DNA from: Alphaproteobacteria bacterium
Lineage (GTDB): Bacteria > Pseudomonadota > Alphaproteobacteria > Sphingomonadales > Sphingomonadaceae
DNA length: 64,000 bases
Assembly: GCA_030424845.1 (NCBI GenBank)
Contig: JAUHWC010000001.1
Coordinates: forward strand, 558,001 to 622,000
Direction of reading: 5' to 3'
Made by a program: the position numbers and the translations under genes. Below are positions 8,756-18,120 of the stretch, piece after piece. A model generated the notes under the pieces. It ran no database searches. It was not told the origin of the DNA and saw only the letters and a program-made list of their open reading frames with translations. The stretch's first letter is position 1, and each line of letters starts with the position of its first letter.

Positions 8756-9256
8756 ATGAAACACACGATCGCCCTTTTCGCCGCCACCCTTCTCCTCGCC
8801 ACGCCTGCCCTTGCGCAGGACGAGGGCGAGGTGCCTTTCGACATCACCCAGTCCTCTGCATGGTTCAACCGGCAGCAGGCAGCACTTGCCGCTGCCCAGC
8901 CCGCCGATGGCTGGTACATCCTCGAAGGCGGCGTGCGCTTCCGCCGCATCGCGGGTGACGGAACCGGTCCTGCCCCTACCGTTCGCGATATCGTGCAGGT
9001 CCACTACACCGGCAAGCTGACCAATGGCGAAGTGTTCGATTCCAGCGAGGACGGCGATCCCGTCACCTTCCCGCTCGCGCGCCTGATCCGCGCCTGGCAG
9101 GTGGCGATCCCCTATATGGGCGTGGGCGACAGGGTGGAAATCCTTGTTCCGGCGGACATGGGATACGGCCCGCGCGGAGCAGGGCCGATCCCTCCGGCGG
9201 CCACGCTGCATTTCGAGATCGAGCTGCTCGACATCATGATCCCGCCGGGCCGCTGA
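8756..9256 (+). CDS. Periplasmic FKBP-type peptidyl-prolyl isomerase
   Basis: A 166-residue exported peptidyl-prolyl cis-trans isomerase. A signal peptide (about 21 residues) ends in ATPALA before QDEG. The FKBP domain occupies about residues 75-162, with VQVHYTGKLTNGEVFDSSEDGDPVTFPL, here cited only in part as VHYTGKL and FDSSEDG, followed by GVGDRVEILVP and AATLHFEIELL. The usual VIxGW flap is altered to LIRAWQ, which retains the key Trp. It sits between divergent yceI and a convergent DUF2332 gene and appears to be a single-gene unit. Confidence 0.88.
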   Translation: MKHTIALFAATLLLATPALAQDEGEVPFDITQSSAWFNRQQAALAAAQPADGWYILEGGVRFRRIAGDGTGPAPTVRDIVQVHYTGKLTNGEVFDSSEDGDPVTFPLARLIRAWQVAIPYMGVGDRVEILVPADMGYGPRGAGPIPPAATLHFEIELLDIMIPPGR

Positions 9257-9259
9257 GGC

Positions 9260-10333
9260 TCAGGCCATCCAGCGCACCCAGGCGCCGTGCGGATGGGCTT
9301 CGCCCAGTTGCACGACCTCCTCGCCGCCGGGCCAGTACTTGACCGACAGCTCGTGGCGGAAGGTCTCACGGTTGGTTTCCAGCCTGATCCACGCCAGCGG
9401 CTTCTCCCGCGTGGCTGATGCGCCGGCCGCGTTCATCATGTCGGTGATGGCATCGCGGGTGGAATGGGGCAGGTATTGCCACATGATCGTGTGGAACAGC
9501 ACGCGGGTGACACCGTCTTCCTGCGGACGGGAAAGCCGCTGGCGCAGGAAATCCGCCGCATCCATCCGCACAAGATCCGGCGGCATCCTTCTGGCCATGG
9601 CAATGGCCGCATCCATCCGCGCCATGCGCACCTGCGCATCGGCCCAGATGTAGGCCTTCAAACGGTTGGCCTGCCGCTCGTCGGTCAGGTCTACCGGAGC
9701 AATGTCGCAAGCCGCGATATCGGTGATCTGCACTTCCGCCTGCGGTGGAGCTTCGCCGCGCCATTCCGGCTTGATCTGCATGCTGGACAGGCTCGGCCCG
9801 GCCGTGGTGCCGCCAAGATCATAGTGATAACGCGCCATCATCGTGTTGATGCCCGCACTCGCGCCGATCTCGGTCAGCTCGAACTTCGGGCCCAACCGCT
9901 CGGACAACCACAAGAGCGCGGCCATGATGCTGGCAGATCGGCCTGCCTCGTTGGTCTGCGGAGGTCCGTCGAACCAGGGCAGTACCATGTGGTCGCATGT
10001 CTCCACCGCTTCGAGCACGATGGCGTTGACCTGTCCCTGGTCGGTCACGAGCCCGGTATAGACCGGTTCGAGCCGCGGTTCCTCGCCTGCCAGGTAGAGT
10101 GAATGGATACCGGCCGCCACGCGCAGGGCCAGCGCGTCCTCGATCGCCTGCCCTTGCCAGCTTTTCAGCCGGCGACCGGTGGCCGTGTCGCTTTCCATGA
10201 CCGCCACGAGGCTGCGGATGACCCGCGCGGTGATCGGCGCGTCCGAGCGGTCGCAGTGCGCAGCATGCCATTCCAGCGCTTCGGCAATGGTCGGGATTTC
10301 CATCGCTGCTACCGGATCATCTTTCGCTGCCAA
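9260..10333 (-). CDS. DUF2332 family protein
   Basis: A 357-residue member of DUF2332, a family of unknown function whose fold resembles class I methyltransferases. The key block is FELTEIGASAGINTMMARY (residues about 150-168), a glycine-rich motif, and the C-terminus contains VTRVLFHTIMWQYLP and LAWIRLETN, both typical of the family. The first codon at 10333 is a TTG preceded by AAGGG at nine bases; an ATG 33 bases further in (10300) is the alternative. The divergent hisG starts only 41 bases away, leaving little space for two separate promoters. Confidence 0.83.
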   Translation of the reverse strand: MAAKDDPVAAMEIPTIAEALEWHAAHCDRSDAPITARVIRSLVAVMESDTATGRRLKSWQGQAIEDALALRVAAGIHSLYLAGEEPRLEPVYTGLVTDQGQVNAIVLEAVETCDHMVLPWFDGPPQTNEAGRSASIMAALLWLSERLGPKFELTEIGASAGINTMMARYHYDLGGTTAGPSLSSMQIKPEWRGEAPPQAEVQITDIAACDIAPVDLTDERQANRLKAYIWADAQVRMARMDAAIAMARRMPPDLVRMDAADFLRQRLSRPQEDGVTRVLFHTIMWQYLPHSTRDAITDMMNAAGASATREKPLAWIRLETNRETFRHELSVKYWPGGEEVVQLGEAHPHGAWVRWMA

Positions 10334-10374
10334 TGTGATTGCCCTTTCGCGTTGCAGAACCTAAATGCGCGCCC

Positions 10375-11043
10375 ATGAGCGAAAAAGCACCCCGACCGCT
10401 GACCTTTGCCGTGCCCAAGGGCCGCATCCTGGAAGAGGCGCTGCCAGTGATGGCACGCGCCGGCGTCGTGCCTGTTTCCGCCTTCCATGACAAGGCCGAC
10501 CGCTCGCTCAGCTTCGCGTGCGAGGCAGACGACATGCGGATCATCCGCGTGCGCGCCTTCGATGTCGCCACCTTCGTCGCCTTCGGCGCCGCACAGGTCG
10601 GCATCGTGGGGTCCGACGTGATCGAGGAATTCAACTACTCGGAGCTCTATGCCCCGGTTGACCTCGATATCGGCCACTGCCGCCTGTCAGTGGCAGAACC
10701 GGTCGAAGGCAGCGAGAACGCGCCGGGCGTCGCCAGCCACCTGCGCATCGCCACCAAATATCCCAACATCACCAGCCGCCACTTCGAGAAGAAGGGCGTT
10801 CAGGCAGAATGCGTGAAGCTGAACGGCGCGATGGAACTCGCGCCCTCGCTCGGCCTTGCCGGAAGGATCGTGGACCTCGTTTCCACCGGCCGCACGCTGA
10901 AGCAGAACGGGCTGGTGGAAAAAGACCACATCATGGACATCAGCGCGCGGTTGATCGTCAACCGGGCCGCACTCAAGACCGATGCCCGCGTTGCCGCGCT
11001 GGTGGAACGCTTCCGCGCCAATGCCGCACAGGATGCGGCCTGA
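10375..11043 (+). CDS. hisG: ATP phosphoribosyltransferase catalytic subunit (short form)
   Basis: HisG catalyses the first step of histidine synthesis: ATP plus PRPP to phosphoribosyl-ATP. At 222 residues it is the short form, which lacks the C-terminal regulatory ACT-like domain and works with HisZ. Motifs visible include [28 protein letters not shown], and the PRPP loop region [13 protein letters not shown]. No hisZ lies in this window. The gene starts the hisG-hisD-nusB-thiL run; its TGA shares bases with the hisD ATG (TGATG at 11041), which points to translational coupling. The upstream gap to the divergent DUF2332 gene is 41 bases. Confidence 0.95.
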   Translation: MSEKAPRPLTFAVPKGRILEEALPVMARAGVVPVSAFHDKADRSLSFACEADDMRIIRVRAFDVATFVAFGAAQVGIVGSDVIEEFNYSELYAPVDLDIGHCRLSVAEPVEGSENAPGVASHLRIATKYPNITSRHFEKKGVQAECVKLNGAMELAPSLGLAGRIVDLVSTGRTLKQNGLVEKDHIMDISARLIVNRAALKTDARVAALVERFRANAAQDAA

Positions 11044-12332
11044 TGCAGCGACTGAAAACCAGCGATCCCGATTTCGAGCGGCGCTTTGCCGCCATCGTCA
11101 ATGACCGGCGCGAAAGCGATGACGATGTCAGCCGGGTGGTCAGCGACATCCTGGAACGGATCAAGGTGGGTGGCGATGCCGCCCTGCGCGCCCTGACCGA
11201 AAAGTTCGACGGCCACGACCTCGACAAGGGTGGCTGGCGGATCGAGGCGCAAGCCTGCGAGGCGGCCTACAAGGCGCTGGAGCCGAAGCTGCGCGAGGCG
11301 CTGGACCTCGCTGCCTCGCGCATCCGCGCCTATCACGAAGCACAGCTTCCCCAGGATCGTGACTACACCGACGATGCCGGTGTGCGCCTCGGCGCTCGCT
11401 GGCATCCGGTGGATGCGGCAGGGCTTTACGTGCCCGGCGGCCGTGCAGCCTATCCTTCCAGCCTGCTGATGAACGCCATCCCCGCCAAGGTTGCCGGTGT
11501 CGAGCGGCTGGTGGTGGTCACGCCCACGCCGAGGGGCGCGGTGAACGAGCTTGTCCTTGCCGCAGCCCATCTTGCCGGCGTGGACGAGATCTGGCGCGTC
11601 GGCGGGGCCCAGGCCGTGGCGGCGCTGGCCTATGGCACCGAGACGATCCGGCCGGTCGATGTCATTACCGGCCCAGGCAATGCCTATGTCGCGGAAGCCA
11701 AGCGCCAGCTCTATGGCGTGGTCGGCATCGACATGGTGGCCGGGCCGAGCGAAATCCTGGTGATTGCCGACAACAAGTCCGACCCGGACTGGATCGCGGC
11801 TGACCTCCTCAGCCAGGCCGAGCACGATCCGACCTCGCAGAGCATCCTGATCACGGACGATGCGATCTTCGCCGAACAGGTGGAAGATGCGGTGGATGTC
11901 ACCTGCGCCCAGCTTGCCACCCACAAGACGGCGCGCACCAGTTGGGACGATTATGGCGTGCTGCTGGTAGTGGAAGACCTTCTCGAAGAAGGCACCGCGC
12001 TCGCCAACCGCCTTGCCGCCGAACATGTCGAGCTTTCGGTCGATGATCCGCAGGCCTTCTTCGACAGGCTGCGCCACGCGGGCAGCGTGTTCCTGGGCCG
12101 TCATACGCCCGAAGCCGTTGGCGATTACGTTGCCGGCCCCAACCACGTGCTGCCCACCGGTCGCCGCGCCCGCTTTTCCAGCGGCCTGTCCGTGCTCGAT
12201 TTCATGAAACGCACCAGCTTTTTGGGGCTGGACGAGGCATCGCTCGGCGTCATCGGCCCCGCCGCGGTGGCCCTGGCCGAGATGGAAGGGCTTCCCGCTC
12301 ACGCAAAATCCGTGCAGGTGCGCCTCAAATGA
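11043..12332 (+). CDS. hisD: Histidinol dehydrogenase
   Basis: HisD oxidises L-histidinol to L-histidine in two NAD-dependent, zinc-assisted steps. The 429-residue protein matches the family throughout: PGGRAAYPSSLLM, GGAQAVAALAYGT, TGPGNAYVAEAKR, DMVAGPSEILVIAD, LLSQAEHDPTSQS and GPNHVLPTGRRARFSSGLSV. The zinc- and acid-base-related Gln, His and Glu-His residues of these blocks are present. It overlaps hisG (TGATG) and nusB (ATGA at 12329), so translation is coupled along the operon. Confidence 0.96.
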   Translation: MQRLKTSDPDFERRFAAIVNDRRESDDDVSRVVSDILERIKVGGDAALRALTEKFDGHDLDKGGWRIEAQACEAAYKALEPKLREALDLAASRIRAYHEAQLPQDRDYTDDAGVRLGARWHPVDAAGLYVPGGRAAYPSSLLMNAIPAKVAGVERLVVVTPTPRGAVNELVLAAAHLAGVDEIWRVGGAQAVAALAYGTETIRPVDVITGPGNAYVAEAKRQLYGVVGIDMVAGPSEILVIADNKSDPDWIAADLLSQAEHDPTSQSILITDDAIFAEQVEDAVDVTCAQLATHKTARTSWDDYGVLLVVEDLLEEGTALANRLAAEHVELSVDDPQAFFDRLRHAGSVFLGRHTPEAVGDYVAGPNHVLPTGRRARFSSGLSVLDFMKRTSFLGLDEASLGVIGPAAVALAEMEGLPAHAKSVQVRLK

Positions 12333-12778
12333 CCAAGCCAGCCCGATCCACCGCACGCTCTGCCGCGCGCCTCGCCGCCGTCCAGGCGCTGTACCAGCGC
12401 CACATGGAAGGCACGCCCACCGCGAAGCTTCTCGATGAATTCCACCAGCACCGGCTGGGCAAGGAAATCGAGGACGAGCAGTACGCCGAGGCCGAAGTCG
12501 AGTTCTTCGATGACGTGGTGAGCGGCGTGATCGCGCGGGACGAGGAGATTGACGCGCTGGTCACCGGCAAGCTGGCAGAAGGCTGGACGCTTGCCCGGCT
12601 GGACAAGACCATGGTGCAGATCCTGCGTTGCGGCACCTACGAACTGCTGGCCCGCGCAGACGTGCCCAAAGCCACCGCGATCAGCGAATATGTCGATGTC
12701 GCCCACGCCTTCTTCGATGAGCGCGAGGCGAAATTCGTCAACGGCCTGCTCGATGCCATCGGCAAAGAGGTTCGGTGA
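12329..12778 (+). CDS. nusB: Transcription antitermination factor NusB
   Basis: NusB, with NusE (S10), binds boxA RNA and helps antiterminate rRNA transcription. The 149-residue all-helical protein has the family's N-terminal RSAARLAAVQALYQR and the C-terminal cluster DVPKATAISEYVDVAHAFF, together with KFVNGLLDAIGKE. It overlaps hisD at ATGA and thiL at GTGA, placing it inside the hisG-thiL transcript. The nusB-thiL pairing is common in bacteria. Confidence 0.94.
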   Translation: MTKPARSTARSAARLAAVQALYQRHMEGTPTAKLLDEFHQHRLGKEIEDEQYAEAEVEFFDDVVSGVIARDEEIDALVTGKLAEGWTLARLDKTMVQILRCGTYELLARADVPKATAISEYVDVAHAFFDEREAKFVNGLLDAIGKEVR

Positions 12779-13647
12779 GCCGCGAGGCTGACTTCATCCA
12801 GTCCCTGCGGGCCCTGGCCACGCATCCCGCCGCACGCGGGCTTGTCGATGACTGCGCCGTACTCGAAATCGGCAGCGAAACCCTCGTCCTCACCCATGAC
12901 ATTATGGTCGAGGGCACGCATTACCTCGCGGGGTCCGACATGGCGGAGGTGGCGTGGAAACTTGTCGCCGTGAACCTGTCCGACCTTGCCGCCAAGGGCG
13001 CACAGCCCGTTGGCGTGCTGCTGGGCCAGATGCTGGGGGACGACGATGCCCGCTTTGCGCAAGGGCTGGCAGAGGTTCTCGCTGCTTACGACGTTCCGCT
13101 GCTCGGAGGGGATACCGTCTCCGGCACCGGCCCCAGGTCCCACGGTATCACCGCGATCGGCAGGGCCACCCATACGCCCGTTCCTTCCCGCTCCGGCGCG
13201 CAGGTCGGCGATGCGGTTTACGTGACCGGAACACTGGGCGCGGCAATGCTCGGCTTCGAGGCATTGCGCGATGGCACCGGCGCAGACCACGCGGCCTATT
13301 CGCGCCCGCAACCGCTGCTTGCGGAAGGCCGTGCACTCTCCGCGCATGTCAGCGCGATGATGGACGTGTCTGACGGACTGCTGCTCGATGCCTTCCGCAT
13401 GGCCGACGCGAGCGCGGTATCCATCGGCATCAACAGCGCCGAAGTCCCGGTGGCTGAGAGCGCGCGCGCCCTCGATTGCATGCGCTGGGGAGACGATTAC
13501 CAGCTGCTCTTCACCCTGCCACCGGACGTGGAATCGCCAGTACCCGCAACCCGCATCGGCAGTGTCGAGCCGCGCGGTTTTGCCCCGCTGTTCCTTGACG
13601 GAGAGCCGCTGCTGAACCCCGAAGGGCTCGGTTACACCCATAAATAG
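12775..13647 (+). CDS. thiL: Thiamine-monophosphate kinase
   Basis: ThiL phosphorylates thiamine monophosphate to the active cofactor thiamine diphosphate using ATP. The 290-residue protein shows the PurM-like ATP-grasp superfamily blocks: DDCAVLEIG, THDIMVEGTHYL, AVNLSDLAAKGAQP, GGDTVSGTGPRS, MMDVSDGLLLDA and GDDYQLLF, including the magnesium-binding Asp residues. The start is GTG, inside the GTGA overlap with the nusB stop. It is the last gene of the his-nus-thi run; 126 bases separate it from hppA. Confidence 0.94.
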   Translation: MSREADFIQSLRALATHPAARGLVDDCAVLEIGSETLVLTHDIMVEGTHYLAGSDMAEVAWKLVAVNLSDLAAKGAQPVGVLLGQMLGDDDARFAQGLAEVLAAYDVPLLGGDTVSGTGPRSHGITAIGRATHTPVPSRSGAQVGDAVYVTGTLGAAMLGFEALRDGTGADHAAYSRPQPLLAEGRALSAHVSAMMDVSDGLLLDAFRMADASAVSIGINSAEVPVAESARALDCMRWGDDYQLLFTLPPDVESPVPATRIGSVEPRGFAPLFLDGEPLLNPEGLGYTHK

Positions 13648-13679
13648 CGTGCCAATGCGGGGATAATCCCCCTTTCCGC

Positions 13680-13707
13680 TTGCAATTGCGGGCGTGGCAA
13701 TTAGCCC
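13680..13707 (+). promoter_or_regulatory. Candidate hppA promoter
   Basis: A TTGCAA box (13680-13685) and a TAGCCC box (13702-13707) are separated by 16 bases between thiL and hppA. The match to the sigma-70-type consensus is moderate. A promoter in this position would put the following terminator-like hairpin inside the hppA leader. Confidence 0.3.
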
Positions 13708-13721
13708 TGTTGTCCTCAACA

Positions 13722-13747
13722 CGGACCCGGGCAAACCGGGCCGTTTT
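13722..13747 (+). terminator. Terminator-like hairpin in front of hppA
   Basis: CGGACCCGG pairs with CCGGGCCG (one bulged A) around the loop GCAAA, followed by TTTTCATTTT. It looks like an intrinsic terminator and may end the hisG-thiL transcript. But only 26 bases remain before the hppA ATG (13774), too few for a separate promoter plus ribosome-binding site, so if hppA has its own promoter this hairpin lies in its leader. Confidence 0.6.
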
Positions 13748-13773
13748 CATTTTGGAGAGGGGGTATACGGGTC

Positions 13774-15861
13774 ATGGACCTCGTTTTACTATCAATCATT
13801 CTGGGTGCGCTGGCCGTGGTTTACGGTTTCATCACCAGCCGCCAGGTTCTCGGCGCGGATGCCGGGAACGCGAAAATGCGGGAAATCGCAGCCGCTATCC
13901 AGGAAGGCGCCCAAGCCTATCTGAAGCGCCAGTACACCACCATCGCCATGGTTGGCGTCGTGGTGGCGGTGATCGTCGCCATCTTCCTTGGCGCGGTTCC
14001 CGCGATCGGTTTCGTGCTCGGCGCGATCCTTTCGGGGGTGGCGGGTTTTGCCGGCATGATCATCTCGGTACGCTCGAACGTGCGCACGGCAGCTGCGGCT
14101 GACAAGGGCCTGCAGCAGGGCCTGACGCTGGCGTTCCGCGCCGGCGCCATCACCGGCCTGCTGGTTGCCGGCCTTGCCTTGCTGGCGATTGCCGGTTTCT
14201 ACTACTACCTGACCGCGATTGCCGGACACGGCGTTGGTGGTGAGGATCGCACCGTGGTGGACGGCCTTGTCGGCCTCGCCTTCGGTGCCTCGCTCATCTC
14301 CATCTTCGCCCGTCTTGGCGGCGGTATCTTCACCAAGGCGGCCGACGTTGGCGCTGACCTTGTCGGCAAGGTGGAAGCAGGCATCCCCGAGGATGACCCC
14401 CGCAACCCCGCCGTGATCGCGGACAACGTGGGTGACAACGTGGGCGACTGTGCCGGCATGGCTGCCGACCTGTTCGAGACCTATGTCGTTACCGTGGGTG
14501 CCACCATGGTGCTCACCGCGCTGCTGCTCAAGGGCGCAGGCGACATGCTCAGCCCGCTGATGGCGCTGCCGCTGCTGATCGGCGGTGTCTGCATCGTCAC
14601 CAGCATCATCGGCACCTATTTCGTGCGCCTTGGTGGCGGCACGAACGTGATGGGCGCGATGTACAAGGGCTTCCTTGTCTCCGCCGTGCTGGCAATCCCT
14701 GCCATCTGGTTCGCAACCGACATGGCCATCGGCACTTCGGTAGTGGTTCCGGGCACCGAGTTTACCGGTCGCCACCTGTTCTACTGCTCGCTGCTCGGCC
14801 TCGTCATCACCGGCCTGATCATCTGGATCACCGAGTATTACACCGGCACCAACTATCGCCCGGTCCGCTCGATCGCCAAGGCTTCGGAAACGGGCCACGG
14901 CACCAACGTGATCCAGGGCCTGGCGGTTTCGCTGGAGGCGACGGCGCTGCCGACGATCGTGATCGTGGGTGGCATCATCATCGCCTACCAGCTGGCCGGC
15001 CTGATCGGCATCGCCTATGGCGCCACCGCCATGCTGGCGCTGGCAGGCATGGTCGTTGCGCTCGACGCCTATGGCCCGGTGACGGACAATGCCGGCGGCA
15101 TTGCCGAAATGGCCGGCCTCGACGAGTCGGTGCGCGAAAAGACCGACCTGCTCGATGCCGTGGGCAACACCACCAAGGCCGTGACCAAGGGCTATGCCAT
15201 CGGTTCGGCCGGTCTGGCAGCACTGGTGCTGTTCGCTGCCTATACCACGGACCTGAGGGAGTTCTTCCCGTCGCTGACCGTCGATTTCAGCCTCGAGAAC
15301 CCCTATGTCATCGTCGGCCTGCTGCTGGGCGCTCTGCTGCCCTACCTGTTCGGCGCGATGGGCATGACGGCCGTGGGTCGTGCTGCCGGTGACGTGGTGA
15401 AGGACGTGCGCGAACAGTTCGCCAACGATCCGGGCATCATGGCCGGTGCAAGCAAGCCCAATTATGCCAAGACGGTGGACCTCGTCACCAAGGCAGCGAT
15501 CAAGGAAATGATTATTCCTTCGCTGCTGCCGGTGCTGGCCCCGGTCGTGGTTTACTTCGTGATCGCCGCCATCGGCGGGCAGGAGAACGGCTTTGCCGCT
15601 CTCGGCGCGCTGCTGCTGGGCGTGATCGTGGGTGGCCTGTTCGTGGCGCTTTCCATGACCGCCGGCGGCGGTGCATGGGACAACGCCAAGAAATATATCG
15701 AAGACGGCAACCACGGCGGCAAGGGCTCTGATGCCCACCATGCCGCGGTGACGGGCGACACGGTTGGCGATCCCTACAAGGATACTGCCGGCCCTGCCGT
15801 TAACCCCATGATCAAGATCACGAATATCGTTGCCCTGTTGCTGCTGGCGGCCCTCGCCTAA
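13774..15861 (+). CDS. hppA: Membrane-bound proton-translocating pyrophosphatase
   Basis: HppA couples hydrolysis of pyrophosphate to proton export across the inner membrane. It is 695 residues with about 16 membrane helices. Catalytic blocks are intact: [20 protein letters not shown] region, [43 protein letters not shown] and [15 protein letters not shown]. In the block [10 protein letters not shown] (15163-15192) the first Lys (residue 468) and the Thr three residues later (471) match the potassium-independent type. The ribosome-binding site GGAGAGGG lies 11 bases upstream. A typical terminator follows the gene. Confidence 0.95.
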   Translation: MDLVLLSIILGALAVVYGFITSRQVLGADAGNAKMREIAAAIQEGAQAYLKRQYTTIAMVGVVVAVIVAIFLGAVPAIGFVLGAILSGVAGFAGMIISVRSNVRTAAAADKGLQQGLTLAFRAGAITGLLVAGLALLAIAGFYYYLTAIAGHGVGGEDRTVVDGLVGLAFGASLISIFARLGGGIFTKAADVGADLVGKVEAGIPEDDPRNPAVIADNVGDNVGDCAGMAADLFETYVVTVGATMVLTALLLKGAGDMLSPLMALPLLIGGVCIVTSIIGTYFVRLGGGTNVMGAMYKGFLVSAVLAIPAIWFATDMAIGTSVVVPGTEFTGRHLFYCSLLGLVITGLIIWITEYYTGTNYRPVRSIAKASETGHGTNVIQGLAVSLEATALPTIVIVGGIIIAYQLAGLIGIAYGATAMLALAGMVVALDAYGPVTDNAGGIAEMAGLDESVREKTDLLDAVGNTTKAVTKGYAIGSAGLAALVLFAAYTTDLREFFPSLTVDFSLENPYVIVGLLLGALLPYLFGAMGMTAVGRAAGDVVKDVREQFANDPGIMAGASKPNYAKTVDLVTKAAIKEMIIPSLLPVLAPVVVYFVIAAIGGQENGFAALGALLLGVIVGGLFVALSMTAGGGAWDNAKKYIEDGNHGGKGSDAHHAAVTGDTVGDPYKDTAGPAVNPMIKITNIVALLLLAALA

Positions 15862-15900
15862 GCAGCAAGACCTCCTCTTCGCAGGAGCAGGAAAACCAGG

Positions 15901-15940
15901 AAACCCTGCCCGGCCCATGTGGTCTGGCAGGGTTTTCTTT
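15901..15940 (+). terminator. Rho-independent terminator of hppA
   Basis: A perfect 10-bp stem (AAACCCTGCC and GGCAGGGTTT) with a 15-base loop, followed by TTCTTT. It lies 40 bases after the hppA stop codon. Confidence 0.85.
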
Positions 15941-16027
15941 ACCTTCCCGCTTAAGCCTTCCTTCGCGCGTCCGCCCTTAGAACGGACAGGCAGCAACCCC
16001 GCTTTCGGCGCAGGAAGGTTAAGACAT

Positions 16028-17212
16028 TTGTTAAGAGCAGCGCAGGCATTGCCTGATGGGGAAATCAACCCCACGAAAGGCAAGACCGGCGGGTCCACCT
16101 ATCGACCCGTGGGCCAGCTGCATGCGCTTGACCTCCAGGACCTGCAAAGCCCCCAGCAGGAGGGCCGGTGGCAGGCCCTGGCCGCATGTGCCGCCCAGCC
16201 CAACCCTTTCTACGAACACTGGTTCCTGCTGCCATCGCTGCGAACGCTGGACCCCCAGGGCAAGGTCAGCATGCTCTGCCTCGAGGTGGATGGACAGCTG
16301 GCCGGCCTCATGCCGATCGTGCGCCAATCCTCCTATTACGGCTACCCCCTGCCCCATATTGCCAATTGGCTGCACACCAATGCCTTTTGCGGCCAGCCGC
16401 TGGTCGCCGCCGGGATGGAGGCGCTGTTCTGGCGCGAGTTGCTGGCATGGTGTGACAGGAACGCTGGCAAGAGCCTGTTCCTCCACCTTGCCCAGATGCC
16501 GGGCCAGGGCGTGATCCATGAAGCATTGAAGCTGGTGGCCGCGAGCGACAATCGCCCCGCCGCCACCGTGCTGGACGAAGAACGCGCCCTGCTGGCCACC
16601 CGGCTTGATGCCGATGCCTATCTCACCCAATCCCTTGCCCAGAAGAAGCGCAAGGAACTGCGCCGGCAGCATCGCCGCCTGGCCGAGGAAGGCAGGCTGG
16701 AGGTCCTGCGGACGCGCGATGTCGCGGGGCTCGAGCAGTGGTGCCACGAGTTCCTCGACCTTGAAGCGCGGGGCTGGAAGGGCCGTGCCGGATCATCGCT
16801 TGCAGCAGATCCCGGCAATGCCGCCATGTTCCGCCAGGTGATTGCCGGAGCTGCCAATGCGGGCAAGCTCGAACGCCTGACACTCGTTCTGGACGGCAAG
16901 CCCATCGCCATGCTGGCAACGCTGCTGACGCCGCCAGGCGCCTATTCCTTCAAGACCGCATTTGACGAGGACTATGCCCGCTTTTCACCGGGCGTCCTGT
17001 TGCAGATCGAGAACCTGTCGCTGGCCGAAGACCCCGAGATCGCCTGGGTCGATAGTTGCGCCGCGCAGGACCACAAGATGATTGACCACCTCTGGCGCGA
17101 ACGGCGCCGGATTGCCTGCCATTCGGTGGGCATCGGCGGGAGTCTCCGCCGCAAGGTGTTCGCCAAGCTTAGCCGGCGTGAGACCGGCGTAGTTGCAGGA
17201 GGAATTGCATGA
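16028..17212 (+). CDS. GNAT family N-acetyltransferase, CelD/BcsL type
   Basis: A 394-residue protein of the GNAT superfamily that resembles the CelD/BcsL group. The C-terminal catalytic half (about residues 230-390) includes SLAQKKRKELRRQHRRL, FLDLEARGWKG and FSPGVLLQIENL, all characteristic of that group. These enzymes are associated with exopolysaccharide or aminoacyl-type transfer, but substrates are mostly undetermined. No ATG starts the frame near the domain; a TTG at 16028 with AGGAAGG nine bases upstream is the best start, and a second TTG about 20 bases further on is possible. The stop overlaps the next gene at ATGA (17209), so the two genes form a coupled pair. Confidence 0.75.
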   Translation: MLRAAQALPDGEINPTKGKTGGSTYRPVGQLHALDLQDLQSPQQEGRWQALAACAAQPNPFYEHWFLLPSLRTLDPQGKVSMLCLEVDGQLAGLMPIVRQSSYYGYPLPHIANWLHTNAFCGQPLVAAGMEALFWRELLAWCDRNAGKSLFLHLAQMPGQGVIHEALKLVAASDNRPAATVLDEERALLATRLDADAYLTQSLAQKKRKELRRQHRRLAEEGRLEVLRTRDVAGLEQWCHEFLDLEARGWKGRAGSSLAADPGNAAMFRQVIAGAANAGKLERLTLVLDGKPIAMLATLLTPPGAYSFKTAFDEDYARFSPGVLLQIENLSLAEDPEIAWVDSCAAQDHKMIDHLWRERRRIACHSVGIGGSLRRKVFAKLSRRETGVVAGGIA

Positions 17213-18033
17213 CAGCGCAAGATCACAGGGCCATGCGCCCCCAAGAAGGAGGAACGGCCATGTTTCCGCCCACTGCCCGGGCAGATTTTGCCGCTTCCTA
17301 TCCGGAAGGTGCGCACAAGCTTGTCCATGAACTGGACCAGCACCCGCTGATGGAACTGGACATGCTGGCCGATCTTGCCGAGCAACTTCCTCCGGAAAGC
17401 GTGGAATACAACCGCGGCGACCTGCCCGTGGGGATCAGCGACAAGCCCGGGAGCACCGGCCTTTCGGTGGGCGAGACCATTCGCGAAATCGCCACCTGCA
17501 ACAGTTGGGCCGCGATCAAGAACATCGAACAGGAACCCTCCTATCGCGAGCTGCTCGAAAGCCTGCTTGACGAACTGCGACCACTGATCGAGCCGCGAAC
17601 CGGCAAGATGATGAAACTGCAGGGCTTTGTCTTCATTTCCAGCCCGGATGCCGTCACCCCCTACCACTTCGATCCGGAGCACAACATACTGCTCCAACTG
17701 CGCGGATCGAAGGTGATGACGCTCTATCCGGCGGGTGCATCACGCTATGCGGATGACGATGTCCACGAAGCCTATCACCGCGGCGGTGCGCGTGAACTGC
17801 GCTGGCAGGAGGAATATGCCGGCGAGGGGATTGCCCTGACAATCCGCCCCGGCGAAGCCATCTATGTTCCGGTGATGGCACCCCATCATGTCAAGAACGG
17901 TCCGGAGCCATCGATCTCCTTGTCGATCACCTGGCGAAGCGAGTGGAGTTTTGCCGAAGCCGATGCCCGCGCGTTCAACGGATTGCTGCGCCAATGGGGC
18001 TTCAATCCGCGCCCGCCGGGTCGCTGGCCGTAA
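17209..18033 (+). CDS. Cupin/JmjC-like protein (cupin_8 family)
   Basis: A 274-residue protein with a cupin-type double-stranded beta-helix. It carries a putative iron facial triad, HFD (His153, Asp155) in the block PYHFDPEHN, and His226 or His227 in VMAPHHVKNG, as in 2-oxoglutarate-dependent hydroxylases of the JmjC/cupin_8 class. The LLQLRGSKVMTLYP segment is typical of the family. It overlaps the BcsL-like gene by four bases. There are two good starts: 17209 (AGGAGG six bases upstream) and 17260 (AAGGAGGA upstream). Substrate is unknown; hydroxylation of a small molecule or protein is inferred from the motif only. Confidence 0.75.
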   Translation: MTAQDHRAMRPQEGGTAMFPPTARADFAASYPEGAHKLVHELDQHPLMELDMLADLAEQLPPESVEYNRGDLPVGISDKPGSTGLSVGETIREIATCNSWAAIKNIEQEPSYRELLESLLDELRPLIEPRTGKMMKLQGFVFISSPDAVTPYHFDPEHNILLQLRGSKVMTLYPAGASRYADDDVHEAYHRGGARELRWQEEYAGEGIALTIRPGEAIYVPVMAPHHVKNGPEPSISLSITWRSEWSFAEADARAFNGLLRQWGFNPRPPGRWP

Positions 18034-18120
18034 AGCAATTACCTGAAAGCGACAGCCTGGCGCATCCTGCGCCGTTTCCCGGGCGTGGATTGACGAAAGC
18101 CGTCTCGCCGCGCATGGGGC

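Noticed and set aside
10800-12356. 518-codon leftward frame opposite hisD
   Set aside because: Shadow of a highly conserved gene; the product has no recognisable motif.
16018-16034. CtrA-like site TTAA-N8-TTAA near the BcsL-like gene
   Set aside because: The spacing is eight bases rather than the consensus seven, and it overlaps the likely TTG start.
13792-16098. Very long leftward open frame (768 codons) opposite hppA
   Set aside because: It is the mirror of the hppA coding pattern in GC-rich DNA: low-complexity His/Gly/Arg-rich product, no ribosome-binding site, and hppA is certain.
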